DNA of 64,000 bases from Methanococcus voltae (GTDB taxonomy: Archaea; AGJL01; Methanococci; Methanococcales; Methanococcaceae). This document shows positions 9,999-18,325 of this stretch, piece by piece (the first letter of the stretch is position 1; every line of letters starts with the position of its first letter). The translations under genes and the position numbers were made by a program. The stretch spans positions 186,001 through 250,000 of the forward strand of contig NZ_JAGGMO010000002.1 in NCBI RefSeq assembly GCF_017875395.1, given 5' to 3'. Under the pieces are notes generated by a model that was given only the letters and a program-made list of their open reading frames with translations, had not been told where the DNA came from and searched no databases.

Positions 9999-11372
9999 AT
10001 GAATATAAAATTTTTAAATAAAAATGAATTGGTGGAAAATTTAAAAAATATAGAAAATCCACTTTCCTTGGTAATATTGGGACATTTAACACTATTAATT
10101 TTAGCAGTACCTTATTATGGTAAATTTGAGCCTACTGTTTATTACTCGATACTAGTGATGTTTTTTAACATTGCAATGTTTGGAATACCTTATTTTGTAA
10201 AAATTAGCTTCGATTCACAAGATAATAAAGACATAACAAATGCTAAAAATAATGAAAATGATGAATTAGGAATTGCAGAAAATTCCGATAATTTAAAAAA
10301 TAATTCATTAAAATACCACATAATAAACAATTTACGGGACTTTAAAAAACCTCTTGCGTTACTTGGCTTAATAATATGCGGACTAGTTGCAGGAAATGGT
10401 ATTTACGCATTTTTAGGCATTGGAGCAGCCATATTATTTATGATAATTGGATTTGCCCTCTTAGAATTATTCTTTGGGTATTATAGAAAATACAGCTTGG
10501 CTTGTAATAAAGAATATATTATAAGGAATAAAAAAGAAAATAAAGAAAATAAAGAAAATAAAGAAAATAAGAGAAATATGGATAAAATAGGATATTATGC
10601 GGGTTTATTTGGTATACTATCATTTATAATAATAGTTTTAAAATATGGAAATATTCCCCTATTAGATTATACAATAAGAATGGGGATTGCGAATGAGCCT
10701 TTAAGACTTTTATCATATGGTACTTTGTCATATTTTGCTTTAAGCGGATTTTTACCCTTTATAATTGCCTTGGGTTTAAATATTGGATTAGGCTATAAAG
10801 CAGGCGTTTTAACGGTTGTAGTATCCTATTTAATTTGGAAAAAAAAGACTTCAAAAATAAGTTTTGCAAAATTGGTGTTTTGGGCATTCATATTGCTAGT
10901 ATTTTTAGGGGTAATGTCAAAACTCATAATAAGCACTTCAGGGCAAAATTGGAGCTTAAACTTCATAGAAATGTTATCATATAGGGCATATTTTGATATA
11001 ATGTCATTTGATAAAGTTATACACTATCCTCAGATGTTAATGGGAAGTACTACATTTATACCAAACGGGGAGCAGGTAATTTCGGAATTAATATATGGAT
11101 ATAAGCACAATATAACAACAACCATGTTTGCACCGTTCCATTTGGACTTTGGCCTATTTGGGGGCGGTTTCTTAGCATTCTTATTTGGTTTAATTTCTAA
11201 AAAGATATATGAAAATATAGATTTAAAATTGTATTGTATATATGGGGCAATTTTACTTTCAATGACCGAAATAGGATTTAATTATGGATTTTTGATAGTT
11301 GTAGCCTTATTTTCATATATGGCAGTTAGAATGCAGGATTATAAAATTAAATATATTAAAAATATACGTTAA
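9999..11372 (+). CDS. Oligosaccharide repeat-unit polymerase-like membrane protein (paralogue 2)
   Basis: A 457-residue polytopic membrane protein paralogous to the one at 4089-5252. Shared landmarks in order are GNIPLLDYTIRMG (GVPLFD in paralogue 1), GLGYKAGVLTVV (GYRTQV) and TTTMFAPFHLDFGLFGGG (TPTIFGAVFADFGYLG). The architecture suits a Wzy/EpsG-type glycan polymerase. Two hydrophilic stretches interrupt the membrane segments; the second is an in-frame decamer repeat (aaagaaaata, about 10533-10572) coding ENKENKENK, which looks like slippage. AGTGATAAT precedes the ATG. Confidence 0.68.
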   Translation: MNIKFLNKNELVENLKNIENPLSLVILGHLTLLILAVPYYGKFEPTVYYSILVMFFNIAMFGIPYFVKISFDSQDNKDITNAKNNENDELGIAENSDNLKNNSLKYHIINNLRDFKKPLALLGLIICGLVAGNGIYAFLGIGAAILFMIIGFALLELFFGYYRKYSLACNKEYIIRNKKENKENKENKENKRNMDKIGYYAGLFGILSFIIIVLKYGNIPLLDYTIRMGIANEPLRLLSYGTLSYFALSGFLPFIIALGLNIGLGYKAGVLTVVVSYLIWKKKTSKISFAKLVFWAFILLVFLGVMSKLIISTSGQNWSLNFIEMLSYRAYFDIMSFDKVIHYPQMLMGSTTFIPNGEQVISELIYGYKHNITTTMFAPFHLDFGLFGGGFLAFLFGLISKKIYENIDLKLYCIYGAILLSMTEIGFNYGFLIVVALFSYMAVRMQDYKIKYIKNIR

Positions 11373-11504
11373 AAATTAATGTGTTTAAAATAATTTGTAA
11401 AATAATTTGTAAAATAACTATAAAATAATATGGAGTAATATGGAGTAATATGGAATAATCTAAAATAATATAAAATAATTATAAATAAAATATGTGTTAA
11501 TTAG

Positions 11505-12869
11505 TTAATCCCAAGGTGATTTATAATTTATATGCCCTTTGGATGTAACTTTTAATTTTACTTTTTCATCTTTATTTATATCCTTTAGATTTTCATCTAA
11601 TTTATTGTATCTGTTGCCACCCATTGAAGATTTTAAGGACGATTTTAAATCTTTGTATATTTCATCTTGGTTTTTTCCAGTATTCTGAACGTTTAAATGC
11701 TCTATCTCGTTTATCTCTGCGACATGGTTTTTAATTATATCTTTGCTATTTTTAGAATTTAATTTTGAATTTTTTAAACTATCCTTTTGGTATAATTCAT
11801 TTATTTTATGAATATCTTGGCTAAATTTATCTAAATTTTCATCTATTTTACTTAATTTATCCAAACCTTTAATATTAAGGTTTGAAGAATTATTTATGAC
11901 GTTATTTTCATTGCTATTATTGTTATTACCATTTTGTTGTTGTTCTTGCCTACTTAATCTTAATTTTGCTAATTTTTCATCAATTAGTTTTATCTTTTCG
12001 GATTCTTCATCATCCACAGTATTAATTTTTTCTTCTTCAATATCTTTAAATTCTGATTTTTGTAAATGTTCCTCGGATAAAATACTTCTAAAATCCCCGT
12101 TTTTAGGTATATCTTCAACCCTTATGTAATTTTTAGAATTATATTTCATCCCTTCTAAATTTTCTAATTTAAGTTCGGGTTTTACAACATATTTTAATTC
12201 AGTCTTTAATTCTGTTGATTTTGGAATCTCTTGAACTTGAACTTTTTGAATGTCTTCTTGATATTCATCTTGATATTCATCTTGATATTCTTGGAGTTGT
12301 GGATTTTCAGATGCTTTAATAGCGTTGGCATTATTAACACTATTATTAGTTTTAAAAGCCTCTGGTTTTGAATCTAATTTTAAGGTTGCATTACTATCGC
12401 TATTCTTATTAGCATTAATATTGCCACCACTATTTATATTTCCAATTTCTTTATCGTGACTTATCAAATACTCATTAAATGAATCTTTAATCGATTTTTG
12501 AATTGTATTCATCAACAAAATGTTATTGTCTGCAAAATAACTATATATTGCATCATGATAACAGGAACTTATTTCTATGCAATTGTCTTTAAAATGAGTA
12601 TTTATACCCTCTTTAAAAGAATTTACAATTAAATCTTGAGGATTATCTGTTTTAGAAATATAATGAGTCAGATAGTTTTCTAAATTACTATTTAATGATT
12701 TTTTAATTAATTCGTCTATCCTTTCAGTGTTTTCTAAAATATATGATTCTATATAATCATTCATTTGTTTTTCAATTATATTATTGATTAATTCATTGTT
12801 TTCGTGCAAATAACTCATAATATGGCTTTCTAAAGCACTCAATACCATTTCTTCCGCGTTAAATTCCAT
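11505..12869 (-). CDS. Large acidic coiled-coil protein, lineage-specific
   Basis: A 454-residue soluble protein that I do not recognise. The first 150 residues are helical, with repeated segments of the form ...NNxIxxxMxxYIESYI, suggesting multimerising helices. The middle is low complexity, including DEYQDEYQDEYQED (three copies of a 12-bp repeat at about 12258-12293) and asparagine runs. Near residues 240-265 a stretch (LEGMKYNSKNYIRVEDIPK) looks folded. The C-terminus is Lys-rich and ends HINYKSPWD. There is no signal peptide or membrane segment. It is divergent from the sequon-rich protein at 13156, with an iron-box-like palindrome between them. Confidence 0.6.
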   Translation of the reverse strand: MEFNAEEMVLSALESHIMSYLHENNELINNIIEKQMNDYIESYILENTERIDELIKKSLNSNLENYLTHYISKTDNPQDLIVNSFKEGINTHFKDNCIEISSCYHDAIYSYFADNNILLMNTIQKSIKDSFNEYLISHDKEIGNINSGGNINANKNSDSNATLKLDSKPEAFKTNNSVNNANAIKASENPQLQEYQDEYQDEYQEDIQKVQVQEIPKSTELKTELKYVVKPELKLENLEGMKYNSKNYIRVEDIPKNGDFRSILSEEHLQKSEFKDIEEEKINTVDDEESEKIKLIDEKLAKLRLSRQEQQQNGNNNNSNENNVINNSSNLNIKGLDKLSKIDENLDKFSQDIHKINELYQKDSLKNSKLNSKNSKDIIKNHVAEINEIEHLNVQNTGKNQDEIYKDLKSSLKSSMGGNRYNKLDENLKDINKDEKVKLKVTSKGHINYKSPWD

Positions 12870-12991
12870 ATTATCACCAAATCTAAATTAAATATATTTT
12901 TAAATATTTAATATCTAATATCTTAATATGATTTATAATTTATAATTGTAATTCATAATTCTTGTAATAAGAATATAAAAATTTGTTATAT

Positions 12992-13004
12992 AATGATTAT
13001 CATT
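12992..13004. promoter_or_regulatory. Iron-box-like palindrome AATGATTATCATT
   Basis: A perfect 13-bp inverted repeat about a central T, in the divergent region between the coiled-coil gene and the gene at 13156. With its flanks it resembles the Fur/DtxR-type arrays of NAT(A/T)AT hexamers. The 11-bp core ATGATTATCAT recurs at 17452-17462. Confidence 0.35.
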
Positions 13005-13155
13005 TGATTTTATTTTTGATTCGCTAGCTTAGTGACTTAAAGAAAATAATATATAATATCTATTCATTATAATTAGATAATCGTATTTCAATAATAAATT
13101 TTATTATTTGAATATACTTATTTATTCGATATATTTATCAAAAATAGGTGGAATT

Positions 13156-14049
13156 TTGAAATTTGCATCAAAACTATTGATAAAATTAGGTATCATACTC
13201 ATTATTTTGATTTTAGGTATAGCCACGATAGGATACTTATCAGGCGCATTTTTTGGACCGGAAAAATCCACTAAAAGCATTGTTGAGAATAGTCCTTATT
13301 CAGAATTTTTATATGTGGACAAAGAAGTTGCTACAGACTTTATAAACGATAGCATGAACATATCGATATCACCAAGTATGTTATTCTTTGTAGATTCCGT
13401 TTACATAAACCTAGATAACTCTACGATTGAAGATTCGAACATAACTGAGGATAAAAGCGATACTAATATTAATTCTAGTAATAATGGTAGTAATAGTAGT
13501 AATAGCGAAAATAAAACCGAAGTAGCTATTAAAACACCATTGTGGTTTTTAGGTTATTTATTCGCAGGTGATGACATTTCTATTGAAAATGGATATATAT
13601 TCATTAATTCAAAACATTTTGGAAAACCAGACTTTAATTATTCATACGAAGAATATAACGGTTTAATGGAAGGAAATATCGTAGTTTATTCAAAAGAAAA
13701 GCTAATAATCCTAGATAGTGACGATAAATACAATTACATGCAGATGGTATTTAAAAATACTGATGATTATGCAAAATATTTAAACGAAACTAAAGCACAA
13801 GATGATGATTTATTCGCTATTGATTGGACTACAGTAGGTTTAGGCGTAAAATTAAATTCAACATTACAATATAATGGTGATTATGTAGTGGAAACGTCTA
13901 TATTTAATAAATCAAGTATTTCCGATAACATAGACTATATAAAATTCCAAAAACTTCAAAAGATTGAAGAAAAATTCTCCTACGCCGGTCATAACATTAG
14001 TGACTTAAGATTTTTACTAAATAATAGTTCAAATGAAGAATATAATTAA
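13156..14049 (+). CDS. Membrane-anchored, glycosylation-sequon-rich surface protein
   Basis: An unrecognised 297-residue protein. Residues about 6-30 are a strong hydrophobic anchor, and the rest would be extracellular. I count at least 12 N-X-S/T sequons, including NDS, NIS, NST, NIT, NSS, NGS, NKT, NYS and NET, far denser than in neighbouring genes. A serine/asparagine linker of INSSNNGSNSSN type sits near residue 115. I chose TTG 13156 because GGTGGA-ATT-TTG matches the local binding-site pattern; the longer reading from TTG 13108 has no such site and would spoil the signal-anchor. Function unknown; an N-glycosylated envelope protein is the best reading. Confidence 0.65.
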   Translation: MKFASKLLIKLGIILIILILGIATIGYLSGAFFGPEKSTKSIVENSPYSEFLYVDKEVATDFINDSMNISISPSMLFFVDSVYINLDNSTIEDSNITEDKSDTNINSSNNGSNSSNSENKTEVAIKTPLWFLGYLFAGDDISIENGYIFINSKHFGKPDFNYSYEEYNGLMEGNIVVYSKEKLIILDSDDKYNYMQMVFKNTDDYAKYLNETKAQDDDLFAIDWTTVGLGVKLNSTLQYNGDYVVETSIFNKSSISDNIDYIKFQKLQKIEEKFSYAGHNISDLRFLLNNSSNEEYN

Positions 14050-14264
14050 ATGAAGAATATAATTAAATAAATAATTATTTTTATTTTTATTTTTAATTTC
14101 TTTTAATTTCTTTTAAGTTATTCTTAATTTTAATTTTTTATAAAGCATACGTTTAAATTTCAAAGTATACATACTATTTTGTATAAGATTATCGATTATA
14201 TCAATTATCTATCTTTTATCTTTCATTTTTATTTAAAATTATTTTTAATTATTTTGGTGATAAG

Positions 14265-16130
14265 TTGTTATATAAAGATTATTGCGAAATTATAGAGAAA
14301 ATAGAGAAAACTACCAAAAGATTGGAAAAAACAGATTATTTTGTGGAATTAATTAAAAAACTCGATGAGGAAAAAGAAAAATCACGACTTTCAAATAGCC
14401 CGAATAATTCTGCCGAAACACTTGCTATATTGTGTAAATTATCGATAGGTAGGGTTTTCGCAGAATATGAAAATAAAGAATTAGGAATAGGCTATAATTT
14501 ATTAGTTGAAGCTTTTAAATCTGTTGGAATCTCCGAAAAAGACATATACGCTAAAGTAAAGGAAACTGGAGATTTAGGACATTCTGTTGAACTTTTGAAA
14601 TCCGAAATAAAACAGGTTACACTTTTTCAAACCAAATTAACGGTTGAAGAAGTATATAATTCCCTCAAAAAATTATCTACAATTGAAGGAGCCAGCTCTC
14701 AAAAAAAGAAAATAAGAACAATTTCTAATCTTTTGATATCAGCTAACGCTCTCGAAACACGATATCTTGCTAGGCTTATTTTAGAGGATATGAGAATAGG
14801 TATGAATATCTCCACGATACTTAGTGCTTTTTCAATTTACTTTAAGATACCAAAGCCAGAGTTAGAAAAAACGTACGCTGTAACAAATGATATTGGAAAA
14901 ATAGGGGAGCGGCTACTTTCTTACGATGGAAATTACTATGAGAACTTTAAGAAAGACAAGGAATTGCACTTAAAACTATTTAGACCAATAAAACCGATGT
15001 TAGCACAATTAACGCCTTCAATAGATGATGCAATCGTGGAAATGGGCGTCCCTCAGTTTGAAACCAAATATGACGGTGCAAGAGTTCAAATCCATAAGAA
15101 TGGTGAAGATGTTAAGATATACAGTAGAAGACTTGAAGACATAACAAACTCCATTCCTGAAATAGTTGAAGAAGTTAAAAAAATTGATTGTAATCAGCTT
15201 ATAGTTGAAGGAGAGTGTGTTGCAATAGATGAAAATGGAAAACCTAGACCATTCCAAGATATATTGAGAAGATTCAGACGTAAGTATGATATCGAAAAGA
15301 TGACTTCGGAAATTAAACTTAGAGTATTTTTATTTGATGTCATATATATGAATGATGAAAGTATAAGCGACTCGTTACATATCCGTCGTGAAAAACTTGA
15401 AAAAATACTAAATAAGAAAAATAATTTCGATATTGATGAAAATGGGCAAATTATTACATCTCCAATTGATGAGGTGATAAATCTATCAACCAAATTAATT
15501 ACAGATGACGTTAAAAAAGCTGAAAAATTCTTTGATTGGTGCTTAAGTATTGGTCATGAGGGTGTTATGATTAAAAATCAGGATGCCTTGTATACTGCAG
15601 GTAGCAGAGTAAAAACAATGTATAAATTTAAGCCGACGTTGGATAACTTGGATGTTGTTGTAACCCGTGCCATATTTGGGAGGGGTAAGCGTAAAGATTG
15701 GTATGGCTCCTATGAAATTGCAGTACGAGGAGATGGAATTAATGAAAATAACGAAATTGTGGGCATTGAAGGAATTGGGGAGTTAGGTGGAACTTCTTCA
15801 TCATTTGAAGATTCTGATTTAGAAAATAGTAACTTATATGTTATCGGCCATGTGGGTAGTGGATTAACAGAGGAAAACTTAGAAGAGCTTACCAAAAAAG
15901 TAAATGAAATCAAAGAAGCAGATTTAGACGGCGAAGTTATTGTCGAACCTAAAATCGTATTTGAAGTATCTTATGAAGAGATACAAGCTTCTGAAAAGTA
16001 TGAAATTGGCTATGCACTACGATTTCCGCGTGTAATCAACATAAGATATGATAAAAATATTGACGATATCAATACTGTTGAAGACGTAAAAAGGATATAT
16101 GCAATTCAAAAAAATAGGAAAAATAAATAA
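14265..16130 (+). CDS. lig: Archaeal ATP-dependent DNA ligase
   Basis: Seals nicks in Okazaki fragments and repair intermediates. The adenylated lysine lies in KYDGAR, Lys268 in this numbering. It is followed by RLEDITNSIPEI (motif Ia-III area), VEGECVA (motif III/IIIa), EGVMIK (motif IV) and MYKFKP (motif V). An N-terminal helical DNA-binding domain precedes and an OB-fold domain follows. At 621 residues it is longer than the usual 550-600, with extra low-complexity inserts. The start is TTG, chosen because GGTGATAAG sits directly before it. Confidence 0.95.
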   Translation: MLYKDYCEIIEKIEKTTKRLEKTDYFVELIKKLDEEKEKSRLSNSPNNSAETLAILCKLSIGRVFAEYENKELGIGYNLLVEAFKSVGISEKDIYAKVKETGDLGHSVELLKSEIKQVTLFQTKLTVEEVYNSLKKLSTIEGASSQKKKIRTISNLLISANALETRYLARLILEDMRIGMNISTILSAFSIYFKIPKPELEKTYAVTNDIGKIGERLLSYDGNYYENFKKDKELHLKLFRPIKPMLAQLTPSIDDAIVEMGVPQFETKYDGARVQIHKNGEDVKIYSRRLEDITNSIPEIVEEVKKIDCNQLIVEGECVAIDENGKPRPFQDILRRFRRKYDIEKMTSEIKLRVFLFDVIYMNDESISDSLHIRREKLEKILNKKNNFDIDENGQIITSPIDEVINLSTKLITDDVKKAEKFFDWCLSIGHEGVMIKNQDALYTAGSRVKTMYKFKPTLDNLDVVVTRAIFGRGKRKDWYGSYEIAVRGDGINENNEIVGIEGIGELGGTSSSFEDSDLENSNLYVIGHVGSGLTEENLEELTKKVNEIKEADLDGEVIVEPKIVFEVSYEEIQASEKYEIGYALRFPRVINIRYDKNIDDINTVEDVKRIYAIQKNRKNK

Positions 16131-16192
16131 TTCCGATGATTGAAAAAATACGGGTTAAAAATTTGATAGACTGGACGGTTTAAATTAGAAAG

Positions 16193-16201
16193 TTTTATAT
16201 A
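16193..16201 (+). promoter_or_regulatory. TATA box for C/D sRNA 2
   Basis: TTTTATATA preceded by GAAAG (BRE-like). Its centre is about 28 nt upstream of the 5' closing stem of the sRNA at 16225. Confidence 0.6.
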
Positions 16202-16224
16202 GTTATAATTGATAACTAATTGTA

Positions 16225-16286
16225 TTGGTGGATGATGAACGGAGTAGCTTCTGATTTCATGATGATTTTGATCCTACTGACACCAA
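16225..16286 (+). ncRNA. C/D box guide sRNA 2 (23S rRNA PTC-loop guide)
   Basis: A compact 62-nt C/D RNA. Closing stem TTGGTG (16225-16230) pairs perfectly with CACCAA (16281-16286). Box C is ATGATGA at 16232-16238, D' CTGA at 16251-16254, C' ATGATGA at 16259-16265 after a 4-nt spacer, and D CTGA at 16277-16280. The D' guide ACGGAGTAGCTT is complementary to AAGCUACUCCG, which fits the archaeal 23S stretch just before GGGGAUAAC in the peptidyl-transferase loop; the fifth-nucleotide rule predicts a methylated U near E. coli position 2438. The D guide TTTTGATCCTA has no target I can name. Confidence 0.92.
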
Positions 16287-16358
16287 ACTTTTTATTGTAA
16301 ATATATAGTAACTATTTTATTGTTTTATTTGAAAATAATGGTTATTTAGCTTTTAGCT

Positions 16359-16435
16359 AATTAGTGAATGATGAATCTTTATCTTCTGATTAACTTAACA
16401 ATTCATGATGAAAGATGGGCGAGCTGACACTAATT
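16359..16435 (+). ncRNA. C/D box guide sRNA 3
   Basis: A 77-nt C/D RNA 72 bp after sRNA 2. The closing stem AATTAGTG (16359-16366) pairs with CACTAATT (16428-16435), eight perfect pairs. Box C ATGATGA is at 16368-16374, D' CTGA at 16386-16389, C' ATGATGA at 16405-16411 and D CTGA at 16424-16427. Guides are ATCTTTATCTT before D' and AAGATGGGCGAG before D, expecting targets AAGAUAAAGAU and CUCGCCCAUCUU, which I could not place. It may share the transcript of sRNA 2; an alternative TATA lies near 16300. Confidence 0.92.
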
Positions 16436-16544
16436 TATTTTCAAAAGAATTATTTATAGAATTTATATAATAAAGTTATAAAATAAAATTATTTTTAAAA
16501 TTTAAAAAAATAAAAATAGAAAAGTTATATAAATATTATTTTTG

Positions 16545-16610
16545 TATTATTCTTATATTATTCTTATATTATTCTTATATTATTCTTATATTATTCCTGT
16601 ATTATTCTTG
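16545..16610. repeat. 11-bp tandem repeat TATTATTCTTA
   Basis: Four exact and two variant copies. The last copy runs into the final codons and stop of the minus-strand gene at 16602, so the array has grown right up to the coding end. Here the T-rich strand is plus, opposite to the transcript. Confidence 0.85.
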
Positions 16611-16979
16611 TTCTGCTTTTAAAAGAACTAAACCGCCGAGTAAATCGCCTTTTTTAATATCTCCATTTGTAGTAGCTAAAAATGTTACGCTATCAATGAC
16701 TCTTTCGAATTCAAAAGGTACTGGAATTTCCTCCCCTGCTGAAATCACACTACCATATTTGTTAAGTTTGTAGGCAGATTTTATAATTACAGATCTTGGG
16801 TCTAAAGCTATTTTTTCAACTTTTATCTCAGTGATATCTCCTTTTTTTACTTTGATATCTTCGTCTGCGATTAATAAAACTTTATCCCCAATTAATTCAA
16901 AGTGTAAATTTGCATCTTTAATATTTTTTTCGCTCAATTCGCCTTCAATCTTCTTTATTTTACCAATTATTCTAAACAT
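16602..16979 (-). CDS. Conserved methanogen protein, possibly DUF22-like
   Basis: A 125-residue soluble, beta-rich protein with alternating hydrophobic strands (VLLIADEDIKVKKGD, RSVIIKSAY, KKGDLLGGLVLLKAEQE). The closing KKGDLLGG-type strand is reminiscent of lipoyl/SAF-like or beta-clip folds. The size and composition recall the small methanogen family DUF22, but that is a weak match from memory. GGTGAATTGT precedes the ATG. No catalytic residues are obvious. It follows the A-ATPase operon on the same strand after a 581-bp gap, so it is probably transcribed separately. Confidence 0.65.
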   Translation of the reverse strand: MFRIIGKIKKIEGELSEKNIKDANLHFELIGDKVLLIADEDIKVKKGDITEIKVEKIALDPRSVIIKSAYKLNKYGSVISAGEEIPVPFEFERVIDSVTFLATTNGDIKKGDLLGGLVLLKAEQE

Positions 16980-17560
16980 TACAATTCACCTTACTTGTTA
17001 AATTATAAATAAGACATTAATATTTTAATTCCATAATTAGTAATCAATAATTACTAATGTATTATTTTGTAATACATTATCTATTTTAATTCATTTAATT
17101 ATATTATAGTTAAACATTTTATAGTTTTTGATATAATTTGAGATAAATGCTTTATTGAATATTATGATAGTAAAATAGCCAGGTATAAAACAATTGAACA
17201 AGATAATTTAATTAAAATAAATTTTATATGAAAATTGAATAATTGTTTAAATAAAAAAGGTAGGATATACGTATCCAGTAAGAAAAATGGGATACATATG
17301 CAATTTATTTAAACATTACCCATAAAGAATATTATGTATTGTTGTATATATCAAAAATTTTTTTATAAATATAGGTATTCTTATAGGTATAATTAATTAT
17401 TTTACATTTGTATGACATATTGTGGTAGGATAATATGCCTTACATATGATTATGATTATCATAGTTAATATATAATCACTATTTGAAATTTTAAATATGT
17501 GAAATTAACTAAAAAAAATGATTAACAAAAGATAATAGTATAATAATCTTTATATGATTA
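16980..17560. other. Intergenic region, atpD 3' side
   Basis: A 581-bp gap with no supported gene. It contains the short inverted repeat GGATA-TACG-TATCC near 17263-17276 and an iron-box-like site at 17448-17462. It should hold the end of the A-ATPase transcript and the promoter of the gene at 16602. Confidence 0.5.
17448..17462. promoter_or_regulatory. Iron-box-like site GATTATGATTATCAT
   Basis: Three overlapping hexamer-like units (GATTAT-GATTAT-CAT). The last 11 bases are identical to the core of the palindrome at 12992-13004. The site lies about 470 bp upstream of the minus-strand gene at 16979 and downstream of atpD, so the regulated gene is unclear. Confidence 0.25.
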
Positions 17561-18196
17561 TTATGCTTCTCTTGCATCAATTCTTGCTTTAATTAATTTC
17601 AAACGGAAGAAGTTTTCTCTTTCCATTTCATCTAATCTCATTGAAATGTACTTTTTGGTTTCGTCCATTCTTGGAATTACAACGTATTCAAGAGCGTTAA
17701 CTCTTCTCTTTGTTGTAATAATTTCCTGAGCTAACATCTTGATGGATGTCTCAATTTCTGCAAGTTCTGCAATAAGTTGAAGAGCTTCTTCGAAATTACT
17801 TGCTGCTTCATCTAATTTTGCTGATGTACTGTAAGGGCTGTACCCTCTTGTTGATATATCTCTTTTAACGTTGTTTATTTCGAAAGCAGGTACTGAAATA
17901 CCCATAACGTTTCTCATATCTACGTCAAGTTCGATGTTATCGTTTTTAGCAGCAAATGAAGCCTCTTTAACTGACAAAGTACCCATAACAGCTTGAGCCA
18001 TTATTAAGTCTTTGTAAGCTTTAGCAAGTGCATCGTTTACCTTTTCCCTTATTCCAGAAGCTTGATTCAAAATATCAAAAAATTCCATCATAAGAGCGTC
18101 TCTTTTTTGTTTCAAGAGTTTGTGCCCTTTTTCGGCTAATTTGATTTTTGTTTTCAATTTTAATAATTCCATCCTTGTAGGGTTAACTTGTGCCAT
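17561..18196 (-). CDS. atpD: A-type ATP synthase subunit D
   Basis: Central-stalk subunit coupling ion flow through the membrane rotor to the A3B3 head. It is 211 residues and largely two long helices, starting with the family hallmark [11 protein letters not shown] and ending in the second long helix ([18 protein letters not shown]). It is the last gene of the H-I-K-E-C-F-A-B-D order. GGGGGATAAT precedes the ATG. Confidence 0.95.
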   Translation of the reverse strand: MAQVNPTRMELLKLKTKIKLAEKGHKLLKQKRDALMMEFFDILNQASGIREKVNDALAKAYKDLIMAQAVMGTLSVKEASFAAKNDNIELDVDMRNVMGISVPAFEINNVKRDISTRGYSPYSTSAKLDEAASNFEEALQLIAELAEIETSIKMLAQEIITTKRRVNALEYVVIPRMDETKKYISMRLDEMERENFFRLKLIKARIDAREA

Positions 18197-18325
18197 ATTA
18201 TCCCCCGATAAAAATTTGTAATAATTAAATTAATGATTGGATAATTGAATTAACACACTTATTAATAGCTAATTAGTGACTAATTAATAATTAATTAGTG
18301 GTTAATCAATTTATTCATTAATTAA

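Larger units (their letters stand above)
16131..16601. other. Intergenic region carrying two C/D sRNA genes
   Basis: Between lig and the minus-strand gene at 16602 lie a TATA box (16193-16201), two guide RNAs (16225-16286 and 16359-16435) and an 11-bp tandem repeat. No protein gene is seen. Confidence 0.8.
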
